NCBI RefSeq assembly: GCF_022968395.1 | Contig: NZ_JALJQZ010000026.1 | Location: 1-56,276, forward strand | DNA: 56,276 nt | DNA from: Affinirhizobium lemnae | GTDB taxonomy: Bacteria; Pseudomonadota; Alphaproteobacteria; Rhizobiales; Rhizobiaceae | Direction of reading: 5' to 3' | Shown: positions 1 through 8,956 of the stretch, one piece after another | Layout: each line of letters starts with the position of its first letter | How positions within the stretch are numbered: the first letter of the stretch is position 1 | Made by a program: the position numbers and the translations under genes | Notes under the pieces: generated by a model | Told to the model about the DNA's origin: nothing | Databases searched by the model: none | What the model saw: only the letters and a program-made list of their open reading frames with translations

Positions 1-134
1 TCTCCAAAATCAGCTTTGAATCCGATTTGCGCTCTTTTGGGAATCCCAATCCTTAAATCATCACCACGACCTAGCGAGGCACCCTTGCCTTGACGAGGAA
101 ATGCACCATAAATCAGTGGGAGGAAGGAGAACCG

Positions 135-551
135 ATGATGCCGGTGCTTGAAGCAAAGGCGATCCATACATCCATCGAGCGAGACTGGAAGCAGGTCTAT
201 GACTTCGCTTCCAAGCCTGAGAACATGGCGCGGTGGGCATCGGGCCTTGGCAGCGGCCTACAGAATGCGGGAGACCATTGGTTGGTGGATGGCGGCCCGC
301 TCGGTGAAATCACGGTTCGCTTCTCCCCTCAGAATGAGCACGGAATCGTCGATCACTGGGTTGAGATGCCGTCCGGCATGATCGTCTACAATGCCTTTCG
401 CATCGTTCAGAACGGCGACGGTGCAGAGGCCATATTCCTGGTCACGAGACTGCCCGGCATGTCGGAGGAACAATTCGAACAGGATTCTCGCCATGTCGAG
501 ACCGATCTCGGCAATCTGAAGCGGATCATGGAAGCAGAGATCAGCGCTTGA
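135..551 (+). CDS. SRPBCC (START/polyketide-cyclase fold) family protein
   Basis: Predicted 138-residue soluble protein with the SRPBCC pattern: an early Trp-x-x-V-Y-x-F helix segment (ERDWKQVYDFASKPENMARW), then alternating strands and a long C-terminal helix. The family binds small hydrophobic ligands in a deep cavity; no ligand can be named. The ATG at 135 is chosen over the in-frame ATG at 90 because a strong purine-rich ribosome site (GGAAGGAG) ends five bases before 135. It converges with lpxXL and their last 11 bases overlap, so there is no room for a separate terminator. Family placement is likely, function unknown. Confidence 0.75.
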   Translation: MMPVLEAKAIHTSIERDWKQVYDFASKPENMARWASGLGSGLQNAGDHWLVDGGPLGEITVRFSPQNEHGIVDHWVEMPSGMIVYNAFRIVQNGDGAEAIFLVTRLPGMSEEQFEQDSRHVETDLGNLKRIMEAEISA

Positions 552-1476
552 TGCTGTGCTTGATGTTCCAGCGGTCGTGATACCAAAGCCACTGCTCAGG
601 ATGCTGCCGCACCCAGCTTTCCACCTTGTCGTTTAGCAGCTGACCCGTTGCCTGAACATCGACGGCCCCTGTAGCCGTGCGTGGGATCTCGATCCGCGGT
701 TCGATCTCCAGACGGTAGCGATTGTCCGCCAAACGGATGCAGCGAGCGGGGTAGACCTCGCAATCGAACTGACGAACGAGCTTCGCCAACAGCGGGTTTG
801 TCTGCACCGGATTGCCGAAGAAGCGTGTCATCAGGCCCTTCTGGAACTTCTGGTCCACCAGAACACCGATGCCTTTTCCCGCCTCCAATTGGCGCGCGAG
901 CGCAAAGGAGGAACCCGCATGGGACGGCACAAGCTTGCCCATGCGCGCCGAGCGGAAGTTGAACACTTTTTCCGCAATGTATGGATTGTTCGGCGGACGG
1001 AACATCACTGTCACATTCAGGCCGAAGCCGGCACCTGCCACGGGAAGCAGTTCAAAATTTCCGGTATGCGCCGTGAAGACAATGAACGGGCGCGGATTAT
1101 CCCGAAGATCCAGAAACAGCGGAATACCCGATACCTCGATCCGTCCCGGCTTTTCCGCTGCAGGATCGAAGTCAAACAATCGATCGAGGAAGACGTACTC
1201 GGCAGCGAGCCTGCCCATATGGCCCCAGCTCGCCAGCGCGATCTCAAGTCGCTCTTCCTCGGATTTTTCGGGAAAGGCATTGGCAAGGTTCACCAGCATC
1301 AGCTTATGGCGACCGGTCATCGGACCGATCTTGCGAACCAGCCAATCGGCAAAGCGAATGGCAGGATCCGCAGGCAGAAGCTTCAGCAGATTGAGAAAGC
1401 CGAACGTGATCTGCGCCAGAAACCACTGACGAAACTTCCGTGCGGCCAGCACAATCCGGGTGATGAACATCTTCAC
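541..1476 (-). CDS. lpxXL: Lipid A C28 very-long-chain acyltransferase LpxXL
   Basis: A 311-residue member of the LpxL/HtrB/MsbB acyltransferase family. The catalytic HX4E box is present as HTGNFE (about residues 137-142), followed by an R-P-x-N-N-P substrate motif. An N-terminal hydrophobic stretch (about 17-35) anchors it to the inner membrane. In rhizobia LpxXL moves the 27-hydroxyoctacosanoyl chain from AcpXL to a lipid A secondary acyl position, giving the extra-long acyl chain of this order. It is the last gene of the acpXL operon and starts 4 bases after the dehydrogenase gene, so it is probably translationally coupled. The gene order makes the XL assignment much firmer than the family alone. 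Confidence 0.93.
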   Translation of the reverse strand: MKMFITRIVLAARKFRQWFLAQITFGFLNLLKLLPADPAIRFADWLVRKIGPMTGRHKLMLVNLANAFPEKSEEERLEIALASWGHMGRLAAEYVFLDRLFDFDPAAEKPGRIEVSGIPLFLDLRDNPRPFIVFTAHTGNFELLPVAGAGFGLNVTVMFRPPNNPYIAEKVFNFRSARMGKLVPSHAGSSFALARQLEAGKGIGVLVDQKFQKGLMTRFFGNPVQTNPLLAKLVRQFDCEVYPARCIRLADNRYRLEIEPRIEIPRTATGAVDVQATGQLLNDKVESWVRQHPEQWLWYHDRWNIKHSIKR

Positions 1477-1480
1477 CGGA

Positions 1481-2509
1481 TCAATCCATCCGCAACACGA
1501 TTTTCCCGAAGATCTGGCGGCCTTCCATGCGCTCCAGCGCCTTGTCGATCTCGTCGAACGTCACTTCGGTATCAATCACCGGATGCACGATACCCCGCGC
1601 CATCTTCTGCATGGCGTTGGCCATGTTTTCCATGCGGCATCCAAAGGAGCCCAGCAGCTTCAGCTGTTGCTGGAACAGCATCATCAGATTGATATCGGTC
1701 GAAACACCAGAGGTGGAACCGCAGGTCACCAGACGACCACCGCGCTTCAGGCACAGCATGGAGCCGGCCCAGGTGTCCTTGCCGACGTGTTCGAACACCA
1801 CGTCCACGCCCTTCTTCTTCGTGATCTTGCGTACCACGCCTTCGAAACGGTCTGTACGGTAGTTGATCACGTGATCGGCACCGAGCGCCTTGGCCTTCTC
1901 GATCTTGTCATCGGAGCCAACCGTGGTGATCACCGTGCAGCCCATTTTCTTGGCCAGCTGTATTGCGGCGCTACCAATGCCAGATCCGCCAGCGTGAACA
2001 AGGATCGTCTCGCCCGGCTCCAGCTTGGCATTGTCGAACAGCATGTGCTCCACGGTTCCGAAGGTCACAGGCGCAAGAGCAGCCGCGACAGCATCAACGC
2101 CCGGAGGCGCCGGGACCAGCTGGCGGGCCAGGATATTGATCTTTTCCTGGGCAAAGCCATCCAGATGGAAGCCGTGCACGCCCTGGACATGTTCACAAAG
2201 GTTATCGCGACCCTCGCGGCACGGCTTGCAGAGACCGCAGGTGCGCGCACCATAGACCGATACCAGTTGACCCGGCAGAACGTTGGAAACACCCGGACCG
2301 ATGGCTTCGACCACGCCGGAAGCTTCCGCACCGATCGTAAGCGGCATCTTGCGCTTGGCAAATGCCATGCCGCGCCAGCCCCAGACATCGATATGGTTCA
2401 GCGCAACCGCCTTGACCCGAAGCGTCACTTCACCCGGTGCCGGGGCTTCCGGCTCAGGGATGTCGGTTGCTTCAAGACGGCGATCATCGATCAGTTGCAA
2501 AGCGCGCAT
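1481..2509 (-). CDS. Zinc-binding medium-chain dehydrogenase/reductase of the C28 acyl operon
   Basis: A 342-residue MDR-superfamily oxidoreductase. The N-terminal GroES-like domain carries a structural zinc lobe with Cys residues spaced as CGLCKPCREGRDNLC. The Rossmann domain has the nucleotide loop AGGSGIGSAAIQLAKKMG. This is the 'adh' gene between fabF1 and lpxXL in rhizobial VLCFA clusters. By its place it probably supplies a reduction step (enoyl or keto) during elongation to C28, but its substrate is an inference from position. It lies 65 bases downstream of fabF1 on the same strand and 4 bases before lpxXL. Confidence 0.88.
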   Translation of the reverse strand: MRALQLIDDRRLEATDIPEPEAPAPGEVTLRVKAVALNHIDVWGWRGMAFAKRKMPLTIGAEASGVVEAIGPGVSNVLPGQLVSVYGARTCGLCKPCREGRDNLCEHVQGVHGFHLDGFAQEKINILARQLVPAPPGVDAVAAALAPVTFGTVEHMLFDNAKLEPGETILVHAGGSGIGSAAIQLAKKMGCTVITTVGSDDKIEKAKALGADHVINYRTDRFEGVVRKITKKKGVDVVFEHVGKDTWAGSMLCLKRGGRLVTCGSTSGVSTDINLMMLFQQQLKLLGSFGCRMENMANAMQKMARGIVHPVIDTEVTFDEIDKALERMEGRQIFGKIVLRMD

Positions 2510-2574
2510 GAGATATTCCTTCGCCAGAAGGCGTCAAAACTGTTTTGGCAGAATAGCCTGAGTTGAACCGGCTT

Positions 2575-3867
2575 TTAGGCTGGCTCAGCCGTCATGACAA
2601 GACTTGCGTTCTGACCGCCGAAACCAAACGAATTGGAAAGCACGGCAGAAACCTGCTGATCGCGCTTCGTGTTCGGCACCACATCCAGAACGATGGCCGG
2701 ATCCGGGTTCACATGGTTGATGGTTGGCGGCAGTGTTCCCGTCAGCATGGTCTGGATCGAGAACACGGCTTCCACCGCACCGGCAGCCGTCAGCGTATGG
2801 CCGATCATCGATTTGTTGGACGAACAAGGAATGCCGTCCTTCAAACGTTCGCCGAACACCGCCAGCATCGCGCCGTATTCCATCTTGTCGTTTTCCGGCG
2901 TCGAGGTGCCGTGCGCATTGATATACCCAATGCCGCTTTCATCCATGCCAGCATCTTCCAACGCAGCGCGGATCGTCGCAATGGCCGGACCACCATCCGG
3001 TGAAGACCGTGTACGGTGGAAGTGATCGGCCTTTTCGCCGCAACCCTTCAGGATACCCAGCACCTTTGCGCCGCGCGCGACGGCGGATTCCAGCGATTCC
3101 AGAACAAGCGTTGCCGCACCTTCCGCGATGACGAAGCCATCACGATCCTTGCTGAACGGCTTGGACGCCTTTTCCGGCGGGTCGTTCTGCGTGGACAGGG
3201 CGGACAGCAGCGAGAAGCGGATAAGAGCTTCAGCGCTCACCGAGCCGTCGGTCGCAACCGTCAACGCACGATCAGTCCGGCCCTGACGAATGGCTTCTAC
3301 GCCAAGCTGGATCGCGGTTGCACCGGATGCACAGGCTGTGGACAGCGTGACCGGCAGACCGCGCGTGCCGAACATGTCGGAAAGGCGCTCCGAAATAGAA
3401 CCGAATTGAACGGCCTCGAGAAAGGCCGGATCTGGCCGTTCACGCATGGCCGCCAGAAAACGATCATAGGCATCAGCTTCCGCCTGCGGCGGCGGCGCAC
3501 GATCGGCAAGCTCGAAACGCGCATTCCATTCCGGCTCTACCGGCGGCGCTGCCAGAAACAGCGGCCCGTTGAAATCTCCTGACAGACCAGCCTGAGCCAG
3601 CGCTTCACGCGTCGTTTCGCGCGCAAAGGCAAACGACCGCTCAACAGCGTTTTCCCGCGGGATCTGGATGAAATCCACAGTACCGCTGATGCGGGTGGAA
3701 AGCCCCTCCGTCGGGAAGCGCTCGATTTTGTGAATGCCGGATTTACCGGAGGTCAGTGCAGACCAGTTATCCTGCAGCCCCTGCCCTAGCGAGGTGATGA
3801 CACCCATGCCGGTTACGGCGATAATGGGACGGCCCAGGTGATCCTTGAATGCGTTCGTGCTCATCAT
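2575..3867 (-). CDS. fabF1: Beta-ketoacyl-ACP synthase FabF1 (catalytic, KS-alpha-like)
   Basis: Condensing enzyme of about 430 residues with an intact Cys-His-His active site: Cys179 in STACASG, His319 in NAHGTSTP, and Lys352/His357 in NKSMIGHT, plus the C-terminal GFGGQN loop. It should extend acyl chains on AcpXL with malonyl-ACP. The ATG at 3867 (or 3864, one codon later) is chosen because GAGG sits 5-8 bases ahead and because the longer ATG at 3900 would run 26 bases into fabF2. It starts 7-10 bases after the fabF2 stop. Its partner FabF2 lacks the catalytic residues, so the two may work as a heterodimer (inference). Confidence 0.92.
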   Translation of the reverse strand: MMSTNAFKDHLGRPIIAVTGMGVITSLGQGLQDNWSALTSGKSGIHKIERFPTEGLSTRISGTVDFIQIPRENAVERSFAFARETTREALAQAGLSGDFNGPLFLAAPPVEPEWNARFELADRAPPPQAEADAYDRFLAAMRERPDPAFLEAVQFGSISERLSDMFGTRGLPVTLSTACASGATAIQLGVEAIRQGRTDRALTVATDGSVSAEALIRFSLLSALSTQNDPPEKASKPFSKDRDGFVIAEGAATLVLESLESAVARGAKVLGILKGCGEKADHFHRTRSSPDGGPAIATIRAALEDAGMDESGIGYINAHGTSTPENDKMEYGAMLAVFGERLKDGIPCSSNKSMIGHTLTAAGAVEAVFSIQTMLTGTLPPTINHVNPDPAIVLDVVPNTKRDQQVSAVLSNSFGFGGQNASLVMTAEPA

Positions 3868-3874
3868 CGATTCC

Positions 3875-5080
3875 TCAACCGTTCGCCGAAAGGACGGCAA
3901 GTCCCTCGCCCCGGATATAACCGACCGTGGTCACCACAGCCTTTGCCGCGGCTCCCTGCATCTTCGTTTCGTGATCCGGATCGAAGGCCGGAATGGTGGC
4001 CTTGCCATCCAGCGCGAGTGCCGCAAGCGCCAGGCCAAGCGGGAACTGCGCTTCCATGGCATGACCCGTCACGCCACCAAACCCGCGAATGGCCGCGCCT
4101 TCGAAAGAGGACTCAAGAACTGATTTTTCGCGTGCGGCGAGATCGCTCATTCCCGTCGATCCGGAGAAGACGACCACGTCATCGCCGAGCTTCGGCGCAA
4201 CCTCCGCCGCAAGCCGCTGCAGCCGCTTTTCGAGACCACCATCGTCTCGCGATCCACGGTCGGCATCGATGGCATCGACAATCGCGTAGATATGCGCACC
4301 ACGCGCCTCAGCATACTGGCGGGATTCCAGCACAAGGAATGCGCCGACAGAGCCCATGATCATGCCGCCACCTTCGCTGCCATCACGGGTCCAGAGCGGC
4401 TTCCAGTCGCCGGTCTGATGGGCGCGAATGCCTTCGACAAGCAGAATGATGTCGGCGCGCTCAGCCACGAAGGCACCGCCCACCAGCGAATGGGTGGACT
4501 GGCCGGACTTGATGCGATGATAGGCCGTTTCGACGGCGGAGATGCCCGCCGCTTCTTCGCCCATGAAGGTGCGGGATGAACCGGTGACCTTGTGGACGAT
4601 GGAGATATTGCCAGCCAGCAGGTTGGAAAGCTGGGCAAGAAACAGCGTCGGACGAAGCTCGGTTGTCAGCTTCTCATTCAAAAGACGCTCGCGGTCGTTG
4701 CGCTTCAGCGCCTCATCAACGATCAGGCTGTCGACTTTGATATCACGCTCGCCGCCGCCGGCAGCCACGATCATATCCATCGTGCCGCAAGCTTCCGCGT
4801 TTTCCTTCAGACCTGCATCTTCCAGCGCAAGACCGGCGGCGAACACACCGAGACGCTGCCAGTTTTCCATCTGACGCTGATCACCGCGCTTGGGGATCTG
4901 CTGCGACCAGTCGATTTCCGGCATCGGGTGAACAGGATAAGGCTTGAAGCGCTCGCTATCCACCCGAGGCGGAAGAACTTCCGCGCCGCTCAGCAGGGCC
5001 ACATGCGGCTCCTTGCCGACACCACGGCAGGTGACGATACCGACGCCGGTAATCACAACGTCATTGGCTGACTTGCTCAT
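3875..5080 (-). CDS. fabF2: FabF2: ketosynthase-fold protein lacking the catalytic Cys (KS-beta-like)
   Basis: A 401-residue thiolase-fold protein that aligns with FabF over its length but has lost key residues. At the active-site Cys position the sequence reads GEEAAG (residues 174-179, Glu in place of Cys), and the NAHGTST His region is FSGSTG (305-310). Only the second His (GGVTGH, H340) remains. This pattern resembles the chain-length-factor (KS-beta) subunit of type II polyketide synthases, where Gln replaces Cys. It sits just upstream of catalytic fabF1. Genetic work in rhizobia shows the fabF2/fabF1 pair is needed for the C28 chain. A length-setting role is my inference; annotation pipelines may simply call it beta-ketoacyl-ACP synthase. 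Confidence 0.88.
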   Translation of the reverse strand: MSKSANDVVITGVGIVTCRGVGKEPHVALLSGAEVLPPRVDSERFKPYPVHPMPEIDWSQQIPKRGDQRQMENWQRLGVFAAGLALEDAGLKENAEACGTMDMIVAAGGGERDIKVDSLIVDEALKRNDRERLLNEKLTTELRPTLFLAQLSNLLAGNISIVHKVTGSSRTFMGEEAAGISAVETAYHRIKSGQSTHSLVGGAFVAERADIILLVEGIRAHQTGDWKPLWTRDGSEGGGMIMGSVGAFLVLESRQYAEARGAHIYAIVDAIDADRGSRDDGGLEKRLQRLAAEVAPKLGDDVVVFSGSTGMSDLAAREKSVLESSFEGAAIRGFGGVTGHAMEAQFPLGLALAALALDGKATIPAFDPDHETKMQGAAAKAVVTTVGYIRGEGLAVLSANG

Positions 5081-5111
5081 CTCAGGTTCAACCTTTCAGA
5101 TGCGCATGCCC

Positions 5112-5582
5112 TTATTGGGCGGCAAGCGCACTCAACAGCCCAACTTCAGCGGCGCGCTTGCGCACGATGTCCGCAAGAGGCACTTCCTCAAATGGCATGG
5201 TGCGCAGCTTGAGCTGTGCATCGCAGACCTTCTTGCCGGCAGACGAAATCTTCGCCTTGGTCACGGCGTAGCCAGACCCTTCGTGCTCTAGAAACGCCTC
5301 GATAACGAGAACCGCCTCAGGCTCAACGAATGTCCGCATCTTTGCGCCATCAACAGACATCAGGAATGGCATCGCGGCAAAATTGGAAGCGGCAAGAATC
5401 ATGAAGCCGCTGGCCTGGGCCATGGTTTCAATCAGAAGAACGCCGGGCACTAGCGGCATTCCAGGAAAATGCCCCTCGAATACGGGGCTTTTTGCCGGAA
5501 CGACGGACCGTGCCTTGAGCGTTCTGGATGACAGATCGACCGCTTCAATGCGGTCGATCATCTGGAAATATTCAAGAAGCAT
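5112..5582 (-). CDS. fabZ: 3-hydroxyacyl-ACP dehydratase, FabZ-like, of the C28 acyl operon
   Basis: A 156-residue hot-dog-fold dehydratase. The FabZ/FabA catalytic segment is present as GHFPGMPLVPGVLLIETMAQ, with the active His in GHFPG and the acidic Glu in the following helix. It should remove water from 3-hydroxyacyl-AcpXL during elongation. It is distinct from the housekeeping fabZ that normally sits with the lpxD/lpxA genes. It starts with ATG behind GGGAGCGT, 22 bases after acpXL, and is followed 31 bases later by fabF2. Confidence 0.9.
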   Translation of the reverse strand: MLLEYFQMIDRIEAVDLSSRTLKARSVVPAKSPVFEGHFPGMPLVPGVLLIETMAQASGFMILAASNFAAMPFLMSVDGAKMRTFVEPEAVLVIEAFLEHEGSGYAVTKAKISSAGKKVCDAQLKLRTMPFEEVPLADIVRKRAAEVGLLSALAAQ

Positions 5583-5604
5583 ACGCTCCCTCAGCCAGGG
5601 CTTT

Positions 5605-5889
5605 TCAGCCCTTTGCTGCCCTCAGTTCGTCAATCTTGGCGCAGAGGTTCTTCAGCACGAAATACTCTTCCGTGGAAACCTTGCCTTCGTTGACTTCCTG
5701 CGTCCACTGCTCGAGCGGGATCTTGATGCCGAATTCCTTGTCGATCGCAAAAACGATATCGAGGAAGTCCAGGCTGTCGATGCCCAGATCGTCGATCGTG
5801 TGGCTTTCCGGCGTAATGGTTTCGCGGTCGATCTCGCTGGTTTCAGCGATGATGTCGGCGACTTTATCGAATGTAGCGGTCACGCTCAT
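5605..5889 (-). CDS. acpXL: Specialised acyl carrier protein AcpXL
   Basis: A 94-residue acidic acyl carrier protein with the phosphopantetheine attachment Ser in GIDSLDFLD. It is longer than housekeeping AcpP (about 78 residues) and carries the extra C-terminal helix seen in rhizobial AcpXL (ending [14 protein letters not shown]). It carries the growing C28 chain and delivers it to LpxXL. It is the first gene of the six-gene operon; the promoter should lie in the 137 bases between it and the nucleoside hydrolase stop codon at 6027. Confidence 0.95.
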   Translation of the reverse strand: MSVTATFDKVADIIAETSEIDRETITPESHTIDDLGIDSLDFLDIVFAIDKEFGIKIPLEQWTQEVNEGKVSTEEYFVLKNLCAKIDELRAAKG

Positions 5890-6026
5890 ATCCTCTGAAT
5901 TCTGTCAGTCAGGGTTCCACATAGGGAAAACCGACTGCAATGCCAATGGCCTGCTGAGTGCGGAGCAATATTTTGCACCGACACTGTTGCCTAAACATCA
6001 AATTGCACGGGTAATGAGGCAGCACC

Positions 6027-6986
6027 TCAGCCCGCAATGCCTTCCACCAAAGCCGCACGAATGACTTCGAGCACGGAATCCGGCTTTATACCTGTCGCAA
6101 CTGTCTGGCTCGGCAGGTTATCCCACGCACTCGGCGGAAAACCACGCCCGTCCGGCTTCTGGATCGTCTGGCCGTCAGCAATGCCGCTGCAGACAACCCG
6201 AATCGCACCTGCACGCGTCTCGAACAGATCCGGACGGACGAGATAGACGGCGGCACAACTATCGTGCACCACCATGCCATCACCGACGCGACCTTTGTAG
6301 AACTCGATGTAGAGCTGCGAGATATCCGACAGAAGCTTGACGTCCGGGCGACCGCTCTCAACCATTTTTGCCAGATAACCGCTCGTCATCACGGTCTTCA
6401 TTGTGACATCGAGCCCGATCACGACCACCGGCCAGTTTGCGGTCATCACCACATCTGCCGCTTCCGGATCGCCATGAATATTGGCTTCCGCCGCCGGCGA
6501 AACATTGCCGTTCACGTCGAAGGCGCCACCCATGATGATGACCTGCTTGACCAACTGGGCAATCTCCGGGTCAGCCTTCAAGGCAAGAGCCAGATTGGTC
6601 ATGCGTCCAACGGCTATGAGCGTAACCTCTTTCGGATTGGCGCGGACGGTATCGATGATGAACTGGTAGGCAGGGCGAAGATCGGCCTGGCGCGAAACAG
6701 CTTCCGGGACTGCAACGTCACCGATTCCGTTATGTCCGTGAATGGCCGTCGGCCAATAGCTGCCGCCGCGCGCAGGATCGAATGTCTCGCCAGCCCCTTT
6801 GGCAACCGGAGCCGCGATATCCCAGGCTTCTGTCAGATAGAGCGCGTTCCGTGTCGTCAGTTCGATCGGCGCATTGCCAAACACAGTCGTGACGCCAATC
6901 AGATCGATCTGAGGATGACGCGCCAGAAAAAGCAACGCCATGGCATCGTCAATACCGGGATCCGTGTCGAAAATGACCTTGTTCAT
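6027..6986 (-). CDS. Inosine/uridine-preferring nucleoside hydrolase
   Basis: A 319-residue ribonucleoside hydrolase. The calcium-binding signature DTDPGIDDAMAL is at the extreme N-terminus. A further family motif, HGHNGIGD, follows, with the C-terminal HDSCAAVYLVRP region, whose first Asp is a second calcium/ribose ligand in the family. It should cleave the N-glycosidic bond of purine or pyrimidine nucleosides for salvage. The reading frame is open for another 134 codons upstream, but the family signature starts right at this ATG and an AGGA site precedes it, so 6986 is taken as the start. It is divergent from the permease gene at 7131. The link between the two is only positional. Confidence 0.9.
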   Translation of the reverse strand: MNKVIFDTDPGIDDAMALLFLARHPQIDLIGVTTVFGNAPIELTTRNALYLTEAWDIAAPVAKGAGETFDPARGGSYWPTAIHGHNGIGDVAVPEAVSRQADLRPAYQFIIDTVRANPKEVTLIAVGRMTNLALALKADPEIAQLVKQVIIMGGAFDVNGNVSPAAEANIHGDPEAADVVMTANWPVVVIGLDVTMKTVMTSGYLAKMVESGRPDVKLLSDISQLYIEFYKGRVGDGMVVHDSCAAVYLVRPDLFETRAGAIRVVCSGIADGQTIQKPDGRGFPPSAWDNLPSQTVATGIKPDSVLEVIRAALVEGIAG

Positions 6987-7130
6987 TTGATAATTCCTGA
7001 ATTCGAATTTGCCAGCACAATAGCGTCGGCTGGTATCGGCGCAAGCATGTCGTCTTGCAGACCTTCGCCTTTTACCGGCATTGTCCGCCGCAATTCCGTG
7101 AATGGACGATCTTGCGCCAGTGCTGATTGA

Positions 7131-7961
7131 ATGACAGAAGGCGGCAACGCCCGCCTCAATCACCGAGCCATTCCCGTGCACGACATCGCCACTCACCTGC
7201 TGCTGTTCCTGTTTCTTGCCGCAATCGTCGCAGGATTCGTTGATTCGATTGCAGGGGGCGGCGGACTGATTACCGTTCCCTGCCTGCTTCTGGCAGGGCT
7301 TCCGCCTCTGGAGGCACTGGCGACGAACAAGGTGCAAGGGCCCTTTGGCGCGGCTTCGGCAACCATAGCTTACGCACGGAAGGGACATGTGAAGCTGTCA
7401 ACACAGTTACCGATGGCGCTGATCGCATTTGCGGCCGGCGGCATCGGTGCACTCATCGCCTCGCATGTGCCGGGCAAGTTTCTGGGCGCAGCCATTCCGT
7501 TTCTTCTCGTGGGGATCGCGCTGTTCTTCGCGTTCAAGCCCAATCTCTCCGATCAGGATAGCACCCGCCGGATTTCACCCGCCATCTTTGCCGTGACTGC
7601 CGTCCCCCTCGTCGCGCTTTACGATGGCGTATTCGGGCCGGGCGCTGGCTCGTTTTATATGCTGGGCTTCGTGCTTCTGGCAGGTTTTGGAATGTTGAAG
7701 GCAACAGCGCATACCAAGCTGCTGAACCTCGGCTCCAACCTTGGTTCACTCGCAGTTTTCGCGATCAATGGAGCGATTCTCTGGAAGGTAGGGTTGCTGA
7801 TGGGCGTTGGTCAGCTCATCGGCGCGCAGATCGGCTCCAGTCTGGCAATGAGAAGCGGCGCAAAAATCATCAAGCCGCTGCTAGTCATCTCCTGCGTCGC
7901 GCTCGCCACCAAACTGCTGGCAGATCCTACCCATCCAATCCGTGTCTGGCTGGGCTTCTAG
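7131..7961 (+). CDS. TSUP family (TauE/SafE-like) membrane permease
   Basis: A polytopic membrane protein of the TSUP family, 276 residues from the ATG at 7131 and with about eight hydrophobic segments. The first helix holds the family signature [15 protein letters not shown], followed by ATNKVQ; a second repeat in the C-terminal half has GPGAGSFY and NLGSNLGSL. Members export sulfite, sulfoacetate or similar anions; the substrate here is unknown. A GTG at 7176 would start the protein closer to the first helix, as homologues usually do, and neither start has a clear ribosome site. Its stop overlaps the end of the convergent cobalamin gene by 4 bases. Confidence 0.85.
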   Translation: MTEGGNARLNHRAIPVHDIATHLLLFLFLAAIVAGFVDSIAGGGGLITVPCLLLAGLPPLEALATNKVQGPFGAASATIAYARKGHVKLSTQLPMALIAFAAGGIGALIASHVPGKFLGAAIPFLLVGIALFFAFKPNLSDQDSTRRISPAIFAVTAVPLVALYDGVFGPGAGSFYMLGFVLLAGFGMLKATAHTKLLNLGSNLGSLAVFAINGAILWKVGLLMGVGQLIGAQIGSSLAMRSGAKIIKPLLVISCVALATKLLADPTHPIRVWLGF

Positions 7962-8485
7962 CCCTTCATTTTCAGCGGAAGCCCCGCGGCGATGAAGAAG
8001 ACGTCATCGGCCTTGGCAGCCAGCATCTGATGTAGGCGACCGGCATGATCACGAAACTGTCGTGCCATTCTGTTGTCCGGCACAATGCCAAGGCCCACTT
8101 CGTTCGAAACGAAAATGAAATGGCCTGCTCCAGCAGCGAGACTATCAACGAGACGTGCGCTTTCGACTGAAACATCGCGCTCGGCCATCATCAGATTGGT
8201 CACCCAAAGGGTCAGGCAATCGACGAGAATCACGCGTTCTTCGGACTGTATGCCAGCGAGCATTTCGACGAGAGCCATCGGCTCTTCATGCGTCGTCCAG
8301 TGCTCCCCGCGCTGTTCACGATGCAGCGCCACCCTTTCGCGCATCTCGTCATCATAGATTTGCGATGTCGCGAGATAGTGGCGATCAAGTCCAGACTGGA
8401 GAGCAACGTTTTCTGCGAAACGGGATTTTCCGGAGCGTGCGCCACCAAGAACAAAAGTCACGCGCAACCGCGTCGATTCGGTCAT
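7958..8485 (-). CDS. cobP: Adenosylcobinamide kinase / adenosylcobinamide-phosphate guanylyltransferase (CobP/CobU)
   Basis: A 175-residue bifunctional enzyme of the cobalamin nucleotide-loop pathway. It has the P-loop GGARSGKS near the N-terminus, the [10 protein letters not shown] segment and [10 protein letters not shown], all hallmarks of CobU/CobP. It phosphorylates adenosylcobinamide and then transfers GMP. It stands alone: no other cob gene is in the window and I found no B12 box or riboswitch core upstream. It converges with the TSUP gene. Confidence 0.93.
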   Translation of the reverse strand: MTESTRLRVTFVLGGARSGKSRFAENVALQSGLDRHYLATSQIYDDEMRERVALHREQRGEHWTTHEEPMALVEMLAGIQSEERVILVDCLTLWVTNLMMAERDVSVESARLVDSLAAGAGHFIFVSNEVGLGIVPDNRMARQFRDHAGRLHQMLAAKADDVFFIAAGLPLKMKG

Positions 8486-8956
8486 TTATGTATACCTGAA
8501 ACGAAAACACCCACGATTGGCTTACGAAAGCGGCACATTCGTAGCGAAAGAGGTTGCCGCCGGGCTCATCGTAGCCGAGATCGCAGGTGTGTGTGGGGAT
8601 ATGCTAGCACAACAGACAGGTTGTTCAAGGGCGCTTTAGCATCGAGCCGCACCGAAGATTTGTTTGGCTCCGGTACGCACTACCTGCCGGAGCCCGAGCG
8701 GAAACAACCGCGTCAACTGCATAGCGTGCAAATCGTTACCGGCTGGTTATCAGTCGAAACAAACTTGCATCTTGCAAGTACCAATCCAGCCAAATGGTGC
8801 ATCAGGATTTTGCGAGGCTTTATACAAGAATTTATCAATTCGAGGTGAGACTTAGCCCAATTTGCTTTTGGTCAAGGCTGAATCAGGGCATTGTACAACC
8901 GCGGTGGATAAACTCGACATTCTGCGATGAGCAGCAACAGAGGGAGTGATCAGGCA
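8486..8956. other. 471-base intergenic region with several dyads, no convincing gene
   Basis: The region between cobP and the betaine-type binding protein holds three inverted repeats. They are ATGCTA/TAGCAT (8601-8606 and 8637-8642), a perfect 8-bp stem GGCTCCGG/CCGGAGCC (8666-8673 and 8687-8694, with flanking TTGTTT/AAACAA that can extend it), and CTTGCA/TGCAAG (8764-8778). Reading frames here have no ribosome site or family likeness. The cluster of stems suggests a small RNA or leader, but no known family is recognised. Confidence 0.4.

Noticed and set aside
1460..2566. Long plus-strand frame opposite the dehydrogenase and fabF1 genes
   Set aside because: It is antisense to a well-supported MDR dehydrogenase, is rich in His/Arg/Gln with no domain, and has no ribosome site.
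8486..8700. Cobalamin riboswitch upstream of cobP
   Set aside because: I looked on the minus strand for the B12 box and the conserved GGTGAAAATCC-like core and found neither.
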